Of a DNA stretch of 64,000 nt, positions 1 to 12,630 are shown piece after piece (position 1 is the stretch's first letter; every line of letters begins with the position of its first letter). The notes under the pieces were generated by a model, which saw only the letters and a program-made list of their open reading frames with translations, made no database searches and was not told where the DNA came from. Made by a program: the position numbers and the translations under genes. This DNA comes from Ulota crispa (Eukaryota; Streptophyta; Bryopsida; Orthotrichales; Orthotrichaceae). The stretch is taken from assembly GCA_963920765.1 (NCBI GenBank), contig OY987242.1:28792002-28856001 (forward strand), written 5' to 3'.

Positions 1-879
1 TTATCAAAAATGGGGAATTATAAGATTTGTGTGGGCATCTAATTTTTTCTTTATTCTAACATTTATTAAAGAAGATATGCATGGATACCTGGAAAACAGG
101 GAAGAATCAGGCATAACATAAAAAATAAAAAATAAAAATAAAAACTGCAATTTTTTAAAATAAAATCTTGAAATTGGTTCTCTAAATCTTTATGTACTTG
201 AGAAGTTTTGAATCATTCAATTTTGATTGATGAGATGAAAGTTATGAGAAGTTTTAGTTTGCGGGTAGGTATGGGACTCCCAAACCTCCATTCATTTTCC
301 CCCTTGTAAAACTTGTTGTTTTACTTTTTTGAGCTCTTTGTGTTTTTTTTTTTTTGACTTATTTTTTTCGTAAGTTGTAGTAGACTAAGATTCCATGGTT
401 TTCACCATTTGGATCAAAGTAATTCAAGTTTCTAAATTTTACATAAATCCTCCAATTTTGCCTAGTGTATGTGCAAATTTCATGACCTTCCGATATTGCA
501 GGATTTTACAAAGTATGATCCAGACCTCCGTTTCATTTGAAAATTCTCCCACACTTACCTAACTTGGTCTTCTACATGAAAAAAATAAAGCTTGACTTTG
601 TGTAAAGCAATTTTTTTGATATAGGAGAGGTCAAAGGCTTCTGAAATTTTTGGGCAGCAGTGAAAAAACTTTTTTTTCACTTCAGATGTGAGTATCTCAC
701 TCCTCTACAACTAGAATGAGCTGATTTTTTTCCCGCAAGTACCTCCCATAGTCTAGGGCAAGATCCTACGGTTGGATTTCCAAGAAAACTTTATTTCCTA
801 AATTTCTATTCATTCCCCTAAAGTGGCAATTTTCAGTGATTTTCACAAAAAAAAAAAGGCTTGGTCCTTTAGGGGTTAA
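1..879 (+). mobile_element. A1: TTAA MITE, family A, left end outside the window
   Basis: The right terminus CCTTTAGGGG plus TTAA lies at 866-879. The interior matches the other family A copies throughout (for example the block with CAAGATCCTACGGTTGGATT). Compared with full copies of about 930-960 bp, only the first tens of bases are missing. No coding frame is present. Confidence 0.85.
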
Positions 880-1433
880 AACTCTTTGTAATTATAAGTA
901 TAGGGGTGTTAGGAAAGAAATTACAAAAACAAATTTTAGTTATTCTTTGCCAAAAAACAATTATCACCATTCAAAATTAATTACTATTTAATATTTTACA
1001 CTAAGAGGGCAAAGAATTGACTACCCTAGCATGAGTTGTCCCAATATTAATAATTAGTTTAGATTAAATTACCTAGTTGAAAAAAAATTATAGAAATCCA
1101 AAAAAAATCACGCTATGTGTTAGGGCATTTATGTCCATCATACCAAATCTAAAAGGTCCCATATGGTTTTTGGGGCAAGTCTGGATAAATACTCAAGAAA
1201 AAATATGCCCAAGGAGTTCGGCAGCTTACAAGAGTTGCTAGTTTATGCTGTCTCGCATGGTACTGTAGTATGTCTTGTCCGTGCCTTGCAGTGTCTCTTT
1301 CATGATTTATGGTGATTTTTCACTTTCCATTTTCTCCCTTTTCCTTCCCCTCTCAAGTTTCTAACAAATTTTATCCTCTCTTTCCCTACTTTTCCTTTCC
1401 TCCTTCTTTTTGTAAATCTTATATAGTAATCAT
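880..1433. other. Unassigned AT-rich DNA
   Basis: No gene or recognised repeat. A pyrimidine-rich stretch lies at about 1318-1405. Confidence 0.5.
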
Positions 1434-1800
1434 GTTTTGTTATTTGACTCATACACTATAATTACATTTGCATCTTTGAGCATGACAATATGTTTATTTA
1501 GCCAAGCATTAGTGAAAAAATAGAGATATCTATTTTACAAAATTTGGTCCTACTATACCACACCCCATGTTGATTTCACATTGATTTCTTTGTATGCCAT
1601 GTTTTTGCTACTTAATTATATTTATTATAACATGAAAAAGGTACATATGGATGTTTCCTACACTTTTATGCAATCAAATCTCAAAAATTCATCACCAATA
1701 TTTTTCAATCAGTTCCCACATGAGTTTTTATGTAAATTGACTCTCCAAAAATAGAGTTTTGAATTTTTAAAACTAAAATTTGATATGCTTGATTAGGACA
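1434..1800 (+). mobile_element. FB4: fragment of a foldback element
   Basis: This is a divergent match to the right half of the foldback family seen at 3130-3400 and 40500-40870, including CAATCAAATCTCAAAAATTC and TTTGATATGCTTGAT. The inverted left arm is absent. Confidence 0.6.
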
Positions 1801-2138
1801 GCATAAAAATTACAAAATTGTAATGCAAGGGCGAGAAAATGCAAATTATATTCTATATTATGCATAGCTGTTTGAACCGTAAAATAGGCCTGAGTGTATA
1901 CTTGTTGAGGGTTATTGTATAAGAAGTCCATTGAGCAAATTAAAGAAATTCCCTAGAACTAGATGACATATTAGTTTCAAAATCTCACGCTCAAAGATAG
2001 TCAATCCAATGCATTCACATCAATTGGAATCGTAAGCATTGTTTTAGGGTTTGCTTGGCGCTATCTTGAAATTGTCCACCCAAACAAGCTAAAAATTATG
2101 ATGTTGTTCAAACAATAAAAAATATGAACATTAAATGT
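1801..2138. other. Unassigned AT-rich DNA
   Basis: Nothing recognisable was seen between the foldback fragment and the next TTAA element. Confidence 0.5.
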
Positions 2139-2496
2139 TAACCCTTAAACGTCGGGCCCACCCCCATGGTCAGCCCACTAGAGTGATTTCAACAATGTTT
2201 TTCAAGAATTCTAGAATTATGATTGGTGTAACAAGTGCCTAGCTAGCTCTAAAAGTGTATAGTGCTGGTTGATCTCACAAAATTTGTAGGAAGGACAGCA
2301 TGGATCTTCTCACAATTTGGATTGTTTAAAAATATGAGTGTATTTGATGAAGTTACTTTTTACCTTCCATGAAGGAGCATGTATTTATGATCACTTCTAA
2401 GAAAAAGTCAAATGAAAATTTGTTTTCCTCTACCATGCATAATGTTTTTTCAAAAGCAACGGACAAAAATCGTCTTCTTAGATGTTTAGGGGTTAA
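2139..2496. mobile_element. Small TTAA element, 358 bp
   Basis: The left end is TTAACCCTTAAACGTCGGGC; the complement of the right end is TTAACCCCTAAACATC. TTAA sits at both boundaries. A 64-codon frame crossing the right end (2369-2563) is not meaningful. Confidence 0.6.
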
Positions 2497-2601
2497 ACTA
2501 GCACAAACACCAACTTCGATAACAACCTCCCACTCCGCAACTGCCAGGGTTGAAATCCAGTGAAGTTAAATCTAGCTTGGAATACTAAAAAAAATCTTGT
2601 A

Positions 2602-3529
2602 AGTACAGTGGCCTCGAACAAAGATTGTCGGGCCTTGTATTTGCATTGAGAGGTCATGTCAAACATGACACAGAAATGAGGTCAATTGGCCACTTTTTTT
2701 TCTTGTATTTTTTATATCCCATTCTTGCCCCCAATCCCAACTAAGCATACCAAATTTCAACTCCAAAAGATCAAAATCCAAATTTTGATAAATTGTTTTG
2801 TGCCACAAATCATGGTTTTACAAGAAAATTGATTGAAAAACATTGATGATGAATTTTGGAGATTTGATTGCATGGATACAGAGGTAGCATCTATATGCAC
2901 ATCCATATGCAAATCTTCCATGCTAAAGAAAATCCCTTAAGTAAACCAAAATTAATCTTTGAAGGGTTTAGTGTGACCCGTGATATGTCCAAATTTTGTT
3001 AAACATATGTTTTTAATTTTTAGTTAGTTTTTCACCAAAGAAACACAATAGCATGTTCAAAGGTACAATCTTAGTATCAATGTAAGAGTTAAATAGAAAA
3101 AATTGGTTATCATAAGAAAATATATATTTTACAAAATTTGGACATATCACGAGTCACACTAAACCCTTCAAAGATTAATTTTGGTTTACTTAAGGGATTT
3201 TTTTAGCATGGAAGATTTGCATATGGATGTGCATATAGATGCTACCTATATACCCATACAATCAAATCTCCAAAATTCATCATCAATGTTTTTCAATCAA
3301 TTTTCTTGTAAAACCATGATTTGTGGCACAAAACAATTTATCAAAATTTGGATTTTGATCTTTTGGAGTTGAAATTTGGTATGCTTAGTTGGGATTGGGG
3401 GCAAGAATGGGATATAAAAAATACAAGAAAAAAAAGTGGCCAATTGACCTCATTTTCATGTCATGTTTGACACGACCTCTCAATGCAAATACAAGGCTTG
3501 ACAATCTTTGTTTGAGGCCAATGTATAGT
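2602..3529. mobile_element. FB1: long foldback element with about 400-bp arms
   Basis: The left arm (about 2602-2999) and right arm (about 3129-3529) are near-perfect inverted copies, separated by a spacer of about 130 bp. The outer ends read GTGGCCTCGAACAAAGATTG and the complement of CAATCTTTGTTTGAGGCCAA. Small frames within the arms are by-products. Similar arms occur singly elsewhere in the window. Confidence 0.9.
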
Positions 3530-4254
3530 ACACTACTATGACTCCTCCTTGACCAATAGCACATTTGCACTCTAAAATTGGAGAACTAGAAATTCATAAA
3601 GCCAAACAAATACAAAAATACACTCAGAATATATAAGAGCCCTATTCAATAAATTGGGTTTAATAAGTTTATAGATTCATGAGTAGTACATTAGTAACAA
3701 AGTTTAGTGTTATGATACTTATAATGTCATCTACCCTAACTCCTATCATTCAATTCATTTTTATTTTCATTTAATTGAAAAATTGTGTTCATGTTGACAA
3801 TCAGGATGAATGTTGGGTACTACTTTAATGCATGCTAAACTATTGTGATACTTATTCAAAAAATTAATGAAATTTTAGTTAACAAATAATGTTCATGTTG
3901 ACATTTAGTATTGAAGTTCATAGTTGGTGTTGGCAACACTAAATTTCATTACTAGTGTAGTGATTTCAAAGTAGAAATATTTCCCACTTTGGATTGATGA
4001 AGCACGTAATGGAACATGTGCACTAGCCTCCAAACTATCCACTTGAAAAACGTAGTGTAAGTCAAAAAGGTAGTGTACTTGATTTCTCACCTCATCACCT
4101 ACATGCAATTATATTTTTTTGGAATTGTGAATTTAAGATTGGTTGACAAATGAACTTGTTACTGTTATTGGATAAATGTTGTGTGTCCAAATCGGCAAAT
4201 TTAATATGAAGAAAATATTTAATTTAAATTGATTTGTATGTAAACAAATTATAA
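3530..4254. other. Unassigned AT-rich DNA
   Basis: No gene. The motif TGTTCATGTTGACA occurs at about 3786 and 3889, a weak direct repeat about 103 bp apart. Confidence 0.45.
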
Positions 4255-5342
4255 ACCCTCAAAGGTCTGTGCATCCAAAAGGTGGATGTGTCTTGGTCAA
4301 TCCTAATTGTAACTTTCAAAATATTAATTTTTGGTACATGGTTCAAATTTGGAAAAGGAAACTTGACAAGTTTCCTTTCTATTCCGTTTAATTTTTTTGA
4401 AAAAAGTCAAAAATCAAAAAAGTTATTGCCATTGAAAGCTCCAAGTGTTAGAATCCAAATAACACAATATAGTGTGTTTTTCATTCATGTTTTCTACACT
4501 TTAAATGTATTTAAAATTTAAACTACAAAACTATGTTTCTCATTCTACCATTCATTTATGGTAGAAAGTATAGATTTTTTTAATACATATTCCACTTGAT
4601 ATGATTTTATTTCCACATTCAGCTTTAAAAAATCACAATAATTCAAATAGTCCATCAAGTTTATTGAAAAATTTACCATAAATAAAAAATGAATGCGTCT
4701 TCTAGCAAAAAATATCAAAAATTTATACATTAATTAACTTTAAGGATAAACGTGGTTTGCAATGAATGGGGAGAGCTGAAAAACAATAGAAAGTCAGCCA
4801 AATGAAATGAGCAAAAAAACGATTGAAATCTAAATAAATCGGCTCAAAACTGACCAAGTTTTTGGAAAATTTCCAATTATAGTGTAGGTATATGGTGAAT
4901 AGCTGGTGCACCCACTGAAAAAATCAGACAAAAATGAGAAATGTAGACTTTTAGCCAAAAAAGCTCTAAATCTCCCCACACACTGGTGGTTTGATAGTCA
5001 AAATTGTCTTTAAAATCTTTTTAGTGGCTATTTTGGGTGTAAAAAATAAAATAACCAATTGAAATTTTTTGATACTAATCTTTAATAATGCTTGTACCTC
5101 TTAAAAAAAATTCAAGTAATTTGGACTGTTTTTGCTATTTTAACTTATTTATGTTCATTTTTTGAAAAGAAAATGAAAACAATTACAAATTTTCATGAAA
5201 CAAATTGAAATTTTTTGCAGTGATATATTATTCATAGTTTCAAGCAATAATTTTTTTTGTTTGAACACACTTTAAAAGGCAAATTTTAGCTTAGACATGA
5301 AGTTTGACCATTTCAAAATGAATCAAGTCCTTTAGGGGTTAA
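4255..5342. mobile_element. Possible old TTAA element, 1.09 kb
   Basis: The right terminus is clear (GTCCTTTAGGGGTTAA, 5327-5342). The proposed left terminus ATAAACCCTCAAAGG near 4251-4265 is degenerate and lacks a clean TTAA. The interior does not match the other families well. Boundaries are tentative on the left. Confidence 0.35.
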
Positions 5343-5493
5343 GATAGTTGTATGTAATGGATGATTTGATTCAAATACAAAGTCTATGAGAATATTGCTA
5401 GTGGTTAAATGTGCAAAGAATGATTGTAAAATTGTAACATTGTTTGTGATTATGAAATCAAGAACTTGAAATTGAAACGGAGAAAATAGAAAC

Positions 5494-6145
5494 CAAACCC
5501 CTAAATGCCCAAGGCACCACATTTTGGTGCCAACAATATTTTGAAGTTCAATAAATTATTGCTAAGCTGCTATTTTTAGTATTTAGTATTTTAGGATGAT
5601 TTCTTTTGAAGTCTAGTTCTAGCATCAAAAATCCAATTTTGAAAATTATTAATTGTGAATTTTCAATTCAAGATTTTGTGCAAGGGTGTCCATTGCAAGC
5701 TTGACTTTTTTAGTGTTGAGAGCTCATGAAAATGAGCCTCAAATACACTAGATCTTGGAGAAAGATTCATATTAGAAATTCATTTTAAGAAATTGTAAAA
5801 GAGATTTTGAAAAGCCATAAATGGATTGGAGTTATGTATGTTATGTCCTTTAACCTCATATTTTTTGGTGATCAACATTTTAGATTTGAGATATGAAAGA
5901 GGATTCAAAGGCTTGAAGTCATTCTTTCAATTTTAACACCCTCTTAATTAAACATTATAATCTTTCAATCCATAAGCAGTATTGTTATGTTTTCTTTTCC
6001 TATGTGATGTCTAACATATCTTGTTTGAATTTGTACAGTTACAATTTTTAAAAAATTAATATAACTTACCAAATTGTTGGCTTTTTGATCAGTTCAAGGC
6101 ATAGTTCTAAAAGTTCAAAAAAGGCCTTGGGCATTTAGGGGTTAA
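5494..6145. mobile_element. B1: TTAA MITE, family B, 652 bp
   Basis: The left end CCCCTAAATGCCCAAGGCAC (from 5498) is preceded by CAAA instead of TTAA. The right end is CCTTGGGCATTTAGGGG then TTAA (6142-6145). The end sequences match B2 and B3 but the interior is shorter and divergent. Confidence 0.7.
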
Positions 6146-6792
6146 AGAATATGAGTAAGAGTGTTGAGTTGAGTAAAACTTGACAATTCGTTTCCAAATT
6201 GTTGCTAAGAAATTGCTGTTCTTTAATTGAATCGATTGATGCGGTTTTGGATGTATGGTTTGTCTAAGCTTTTTGTTTGAATTTGGGCTACACAAAACAC
6301 TAAAGGAAATCTCAATGTTTAGGTAAAACATCATAGAAGCAAATTATTAAAAGACCTTCTATTAAATTTGGAAAGTAATGGAAAATATCCGAGTACGTAT
6401 GCAAAATATCCATAAAACCCTCTCCCTCTCTTGTTTTGCATATGTCTTCTAAAAATAGAACTGGATTATGATTTATGGACTTTGAAATAACCAAAATTGG
6501 TTAGGTGTGGCTTGTAAACCTAGTGGATAAGGATCTAGGTGTTTTATCTTTTAAAAAATTGTGCGATTGGTACTACAAAGAAACATTCCAAATTGGGATT
6601 TTAGAGATATAAAAAACATCAATCATGATTTGCTTTAAACTGTTGGAAATCAATCAAAGTTGAGGGGCGAAGAATTTTACCCACCCACGTTGAATTGAAA
6701 GAAGTCATATTGAATTCAAGTGTGAGTTTCTAACCTAGTTCAAGGTGAAGTAAAATGAAGTGGAATTTGGGATCAAAGGATAACCATGCATA
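6146..6792. other. Unassigned AT-rich DNA
   Basis: No gene or repeat family recognised between B1 and D1. Confidence 0.5.
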
Positions 6793-7122
6793 TAAGGTAG
6801 GAGGCTCATGAATGGACCATCTAAGGGTTGAAACTGAATTTTGGGGAGGTGAAACTTCTTGAACTATTTTTCAGTAAATTTTCCTTGAAACACAAGAAGA
6901 ATTGACATCTAACGCAAGTTGTTTCATATTTTTTGGAGTTTTATGGAATTAGTTATAAAATTTTGAAGTGAAAAGGCCATAGGGCTCTATAACATTCCAC
7001 CTTCTCAAATGTACATTGCTTGTACATTTTTGAAACCTATGAAAAATAGCATGTACACACAAGATACATTTGAGAAGGTGGACCAATTTTGAGCCTGTGC
7101 AGAATATGAGCCGCCTACCTTA
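6793..7122 (+). mobile_element. D1: TA MITE, family D, 330 bp
   Basis: It begins TAAGGTAGGAGGCTCATGAA and ends GCCGCCTACCTTA, with TA at both ends. It is almost identical in length and sequence to D3. An inner hairpin (6983-7095) pairs CCACCTTCTCAAATGTAC with its complement. Confidence 0.9.
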
Positions 7123-7238
7123 GTTTGTTGAAGAGCTTGCAGGCAAAGTTGAAGAAGTTCAATCAAGCAAAGAAGAGCTCAAGTACCTAAACAAAAAAGA
7201 CTCGACAAGTGGAAGATAATGAATGAATATATCAAGTT

Positions 7239-8156
7239 TTAACCCCTAAATGCCCAAGGCACCAAATTGTGGTGTCCAAAAAATTTCAAGAAACTTTGAA
7301 ACCCCGTTGAGAGCATAGATTTTATTGTTTTCAAGTTTTTTTTTTGGAAAAGTTGCACGCTAAAGTTGGCTTCACCGTTCAAATTCAACTTCCTCCGTAT
7401 CTTATTCGATTTAATTTTGGTGGAAGGTTAACTACAAGCATACATTTTCTATTATGAATAGTGTCGTGAATAGTGTCATGAATAGTGTCACAGAGCCTAT
7501 GAGAAGTTGCCACATTGAAAGACAGGCATCAAGTTCAGCAAAAGGTGAAGATTTCCCTTGGGCACTCCCTTGGGCAATAAGGGCCTTTTTACTGAAATTT
7601 TGACATCTAACAAAATCTAAAAGTGATGTCAGACTAATTTCACTTGGAATGTCTTTGTTATAGAAATTAGGATCCTTTCACCGTTGAATTTTCTTTCATT
7701 CATTATGATTCTTGGTCAATAATTGAGGTTGAAAATTTCTTTGTATTAGGATGTTGCATTTTGACAGTTGCGTTGTAGGCTCATTTGTGAAATTGTGGTC
7801 ATGGATTTGGAAGAGGGGCCATTGGTTCTGAAGTAACAACAATAAACACTAAAGCATCCTACGTGGTTGTTTCCTAATTTTGTATCCAAAAGTTGCCAAT
7901 TTGCATCAGAAGTTTTGGGCAGCTCCAAAAAAAGCAAAAAAATCCATAATCATCATCATTCAATCACAAATATTTTCAAATTGGCATGGCCATTTTGGAT
8001 TCTTTTTGGGTAGTGCCATCTAGAAACCTTGAAGTTCAAGATTCAACGGTTACAATTTTGTTTTGATGTTTAATAATGATCTTACAAATACGATTTAAAA
8101 ACCTTCAAAACTACCTTCCAAAAACGAGAAAACACCCTTGGGCATTTAGGGGTTAA
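7239..8156 (+). mobile_element. B2: TTAA MITE, family B, 918 bp
   Basis: The left end is TTAACCCCTAAATGCCCAAG followed by a subterminal GGCACC...GGTG palindrome; the right end is CCCTTGGGCATTTAGGGG plus TTAA. The interior holds three 12-bp units close to GAATAGTGTCRT (7458-7490). B3 at 49.9 kb is a full-length copy in the opposite orientation. No transposase frame is visible; a 63-codon minus-strand frame (7746-7937) is unrecognised. Confidence 0.9.
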
Positions 8157-8238
8157 GAACTCGGTTTTTATTATCATTGTGTCAGGTCAAGGATGAAGGT
8201 TATTTTAGAGGAGGAAATTATCCATTTTTTAAATTCAT

Positions 8239-9162
8239 TTAACCCTTAGATGACCATTGTCCCTTTGTAGGACAAATGGGAATTTGGTCATGTACCTATA
8301 GCTAAACTATTTTGTGTGATTTTTTGAAATTTTCATGAAAAGTGGGGAATTCAATGACTTATGTGGGTATTTAATTCTTTCTTCATTTTGATATTTAATG
8401 AAGTAGTTATGCACAAATATATCAAAACATGGCTAGAAGGGGCAGTTTGTGCAAGGCCTCTCCTTTGTAAGTGGGCGTTGACTCAAAAATAGGTCAGCCC
8501 TTACATGCACAACTTGTGGACACTTGAGCAAAGGGGAGTGGAGCAAAAAGAACCCGTCTTGGGAGACCCCCAATCCTCTATTCTTTTTGCCCCTCGTAAT
8601 AATTGGTACTTTAGTTTTTTAAAGCAATTTGTGTAGTTTTTTTATTAACTTGTATTTTTTCCAAGCTATATTGGGCTAAGAGTCCTTGCTTTTGACTGTT
8701 TAGATTACTATGATTCAAATTTTTGAATTGTACACGAATCCTCGAATTTTGCCTAGTGTATTTGCAAATTTCAAGACCTTCTAGCACTCAAAGATTTTTT
8801 GAAGTATGTTGTACACCTCTTATTCATTTGAAAATTCTACTTGACTTGGTCTTCTACATGGAGCAATTAAACCTCGACTTTGTGTGGAGTAATTTTTTTG
8901 CTATAGGAGTTGTCAAAGGCCTCTAAGTTAGTTGGGCAAGAGTGGAAAAACAAAAATCTTCACTAGAGATGTCAATATCTCACTCCTCTCCTTCTAAATT
9001 GGGCTGATTTTTGTTCTACAAGGTTCCTAATGTAATCTTAGCAAGATCCTATGCTTGAATTTTCAAGAAAATCTGTTTTTCCTACCTTTTTACTCATTCC
9101 CCTAAAAACGGCAATTTTTAGTGACTTTCACAAAAAAAAAGCCTTGGTTTTTTAGAGGTTAA
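8239..9162 (+). mobile_element. A2: TTAA MITE, family A, 924 bp
   Basis: The ends are TTAACCCTTAGATGACCATT and TTTTTTAGAGGTTAA. The subterminal hairpin TTGTCCCTTTGTAGGACAA is typical of the family's left end. It is full length and collinear with A1. Confidence 0.9.
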
Positions 9163-9414
9163 GACAATTTTGAGACAAATTTGAGAATGAATCTAGTAGG
9201 AATTTGTAGTATATCTATATGTTAGCCTTCCTTGGGTAGAGTTTAATTTACAAATCTTAAGCATTTTTAATTTGATAATTTTGAATCATTGTTAGAACTA
9301 TATTTTCGTAGGGCTTAAGTCAATGCATTGTTCATATCAAACTCATTAATCTAATAAGGGAGAAGTCCCTACAAAGTTATGTCATTTACCTCATAATTAT
9401 TATTACCATCACTG

Positions 9415-10364
9415 TTAACCCCTAGAAGACAATTGTCTGTTCAACAGCGAGTTGGAAGTTTGGGTACGTTCCTATGAAGTTTAATTTTGACGGATGTTTT
9501 TGAAATTTGGAGACAAGGTGCACACAATAAACGCCTTTGTGTGGAAAAAAAAACGTTGATCAGATGTTGGAATAAAATGTTATGATGTCCAAAAGAATTT
9601 GGGCACCTTGGGAAGTTTGGGCATTTTTGGAGAATTTTATGCTTAAACTCTCGTTAACTTTTGAAACTTGGCATATATGTAACTAATAAAATATCACTAT
9701 GACTGTCAAACAAAAGAAATGAGCTCACAAATCATAGTCTAAGAGGAGTCACTTTGTTAACTATGTCCATGTGGTTTCAAGAAAAAATAGTTTTTTCTAA
9801 CTTCAAGCCCTATTATCTTGCATTCCATAAATTCAAAGTTCTTGAAACTTTTTTCACATGTTTCAAATGTTTGCCTCTAACTTTCCACCACTCTAATTTC
9901 ATATAATAGACTTATTCAATGCACAAGAAATTATGAAGTAACAACTAGTGTATTGCCAATTCACTAAACCTCTTTGCATAGCAGGGTGATTTAGAATAAG
10001 CTAGATTCTACATTTGCTTCTAATCATTTTCATGAGTTGACCTAACATCATATTCTTGTGAAGAGTCAAAAAATTTGTTTTTATGTAGAGCAAAAAATTT
10101 ACTTTAGGAGGGCTCAAAAGTCTACTGATCTTATTTTGCACAAATGAAAAATAATTGTTTTTCTCACTTCAAATGTTATAACCTTATAATCTACGCGGTC
10201 AAATGGGCTGAAGTATTTCTCACACATTCCCTTACTTGTATATTACACTTCCATTCCGTATGGTTGAAACTATTAAAAAAAATTGAATTTCAAACAAATC
10301 ATCCCTAAAAATGGCAATTTTGATTTTATTTTCTCTGCAACATCCTTCGGGATTTAGGGGTTAA
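9415..10364 (+). mobile_element. C1: TTAA MITE, divergent subfamily C, 950 bp
   Basis: The left end is TTAACCCCTAGAAGACAATT; the right end is CCTTCGGGATTTAGGGGTTAA minus its first base. The layout resembles family A (a subterminal TGTC...GACA element and an AAATGGCAATTTTGA block near the right end), but the sequence is clearly diverged. C2 at 22.7 kb is a partial relative. Confidence 0.85.
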
Positions 10365-11697
10365 TAGGTTGAGTTGAAATGACCTCTTCATTGCCCCCCC
10401 ACATGGATGAATGGAACCAGGAGCTAGGTCAATTGTTTTCTGAGTTTGTGGGGCCACAGTTTAACCCCTAAAGGATCAAGCCCTTTTTTGTTTGAAAATC
10501 ATTGAAAATTGTCACTTTTGGGGGAATGAGTAGAGAAGTAGGAAAAAAGGTTTTTTTGGAAATTCAACTTTAAAATCTTGCCTTGGATTATGGGAGGTAC
10601 TTGTGGGAAAACATTTAGCTCATCCTAGAAGTAGACAATTGAGATATTGACATTTGAAGTGATTTTTTTATTTTTATTTTTATTTTTAATTTTCCCTATT
10701 GCCCAAAAATTTCAGAAGCTTTCGATTGCTCTTATATCAAAAAAGTTGCTCTATGCAAAGTCGAGGTTTAATTTTTCCATGGTGAAGACCAAGCTAGGTA
10801 TGTGTGGGAGAATTTTCAAATGAATTGGAGGTGTGGACCATACTTTGTAAAATATTGCAATGTTGTAAGGCCATCAAATTTGCATATACACTAGGCAAGA
10901 TTGGAGGATTTATGTAAAATTGAGAAACATGAGTTACTTTTATCCAATGGTGAAAACCAAGGAATCTTAGTCTACTACAACTTAGAAAAAAAATTAATTA
11001 ACTAATTAATTAAAGCACCAAATTTTACAAGGGGCAAAAGGAATGGAGGTATGGGAGTTCCATACGTGCCCGCAAACTAAAACTTCTCACTCATCAATCA
11101 AAATTGAATGATCAAAACTTTCCACATATATAAAAATTTAAAGAATCAATTTTAGATTTTTATTTTTTTGAAAAGCAATTTTTAAAGAAGTTTTTTGGAA
11201 TGCCTAGATTGCCTGGATTGCCAGCCCTCCCCCGTTTTTCAAAAATTCATGCATAACTTCTTCAATAAATGTCAAAATGAAGAAAAAATTAGATGTGCAC
11301 GTACATTTTTGAATTCCCCACCAACCTCAAAAGTTTCAAAAATTCATAAAAACTAGTTTAGTCATAGGTACATGCCCAAGATCCATTTGTCCTCCAAGAG
11401 GAGAGTTGGTCCTTTAGGGGTTAAATGCTTTGCTTTTCCTCTTTCAAATATTTTAAGAGTTCAGAAAAATACCACTAGAAGACCAAATTTTGGGATCTTG
11501 AATTCAAATTAGGATTCAAAAACCATGATTTGGGTGAAGAAATATGGGAGGGGATAAAATTGTCCAACTCCTGAAGAAGGACAAATTGCAGTTAATTGTA
11601 AAAAACTGAAACTTTTCATCCTAACCCAAAAACACAAAAAACGCCTGATAGACAAAGCTCTTGGCCTTATTCATCCAAATGGGGGGCAAAGTGAGGG
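10365..11697. mobile_element. E1: family E element interrupted by A3
   Basis: The left part (10365-10460) carries CTTCATTGCCCCCCCACATG; the right part (11425-11697) ends with ATTCATCCAAATGGGGGGCA in the opposite sense. That is the inverted CATTGCCCCC/GGGGGCAATG end pair of family E. A3 sits between them. The outer boundaries are approximate. Confidence 0.6.
10461..11424 (-). mobile_element. A3: TTAA MITE, family A, 964 bp, inside E1
   Basis: It starts TTAACCCCTAAAGGATCAAG and ends GGTCCTTTAGGGGTTAA. The interior is the reverse complement of A1 and A2. TTAA is intact on both sides. Confidence 0.92.
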
Positions 11698-12630
11698 TTA
11701 ACTTGTAAAGGACGTTGTCCCTACAAGGGACAAATGGGATTTTAGGCATGTATCTATGGCTAAACTACTTTTTGTAGTTTTTGAAAATTTTATGTAAGAT
11801 GGGGAACTCAGATATCTACATGGGCATCTAATTTTTTCCTCACTTTGATATTTGACAAAGAAGATATGCAAGAATTTTTGCAATCCAGGGGGGAGGGCAA
11901 TATGGGCAGTCCAAAAACTTTTTTAAAATTTACATTTAAAAAAAATTAAAATCTGAAATTGGTTCTTTAGATTTTTTTTGATACGTAGGAAGCTTTGAAT
12001 CATTCAATTTCAATCAATGAGATGAAAGTTATGAGATGTTTTAGTTTGTAGGCAATCACGGATCCTCTACTCTAAAATTAACTTTGAAGTCTTTTATTTT
12101 CCACAATTTTCAATATTTTGGAATAAATACTAAACTTAAGGAATTAGATTGTTTTTACAACATCATATGCATTGGAAATTGTATTTTTCATTTTAATAAT
12201 GATATTCTTAACAATTTAGTGACTTGACCCATTCTCTACTTCTTTTTACTTACTACTTTTTTCCCATGTGTTGTATAGTTCCAATTGATTTGAAAATTCT
12301 ACCACAAAAGCCTAACTTAGTTTTCTACATGGAAAAAATAAACCTCAACTTTGTGTAGAGCAATTGTTTTCATGTAAGAGTGGTCAAAGGCTATAAATGT
12401 TTTGGACAGCATGGAAAAAAACCTTCACTTCAGATGTAAATACCTCGGCCCTCCTCTCCATGTAGAGTGCCTTGATTTTTTTCCCACAAGTACCTCTTCC
12501 AGTCTAAGGCAAGATCCTACAGTTGGATTTCCCAGAACAAAACAAAAAAACTCTACCTTCTTACTCATCTCCTAAAAGTGGCAGTTTTCAATGATTTTGA
12601 CAAAAAAGAGCTTGGTCCTTTAGGGGCTAA
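11698..12630 (+). mobile_element. A4: TTAA MITE, family A, 933 bp
   Basis: The left end is TTAACTTGTAAAGGACG; the right end is CTTGGTCCTTTAGGGG followed by CTAA instead of TTAA. The right boundary is shared with the start of D2, which may explain the altered base. Confidence 0.85.

Noticed and set aside
866-879. Telomere-like TTTAGGG motif at many places
   Set aside because: TTTAGGGG occurs singly at element ends, never in tandem arrays, and is part of the TTAA MITE termini.
6793-7122. Family D as PIF/Harbinger elements with a 3-bp TAA duplication
   Set aside because: The left end reads TAA but the right end reads TTA followed by variable bases, so only TA is directly repeated.
7746-7937. 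Possible Cys-rich transposase piece in B2
   Set aside because: Only 63 codons, with no spacing of cysteines that fits a known zinc-binding domain.
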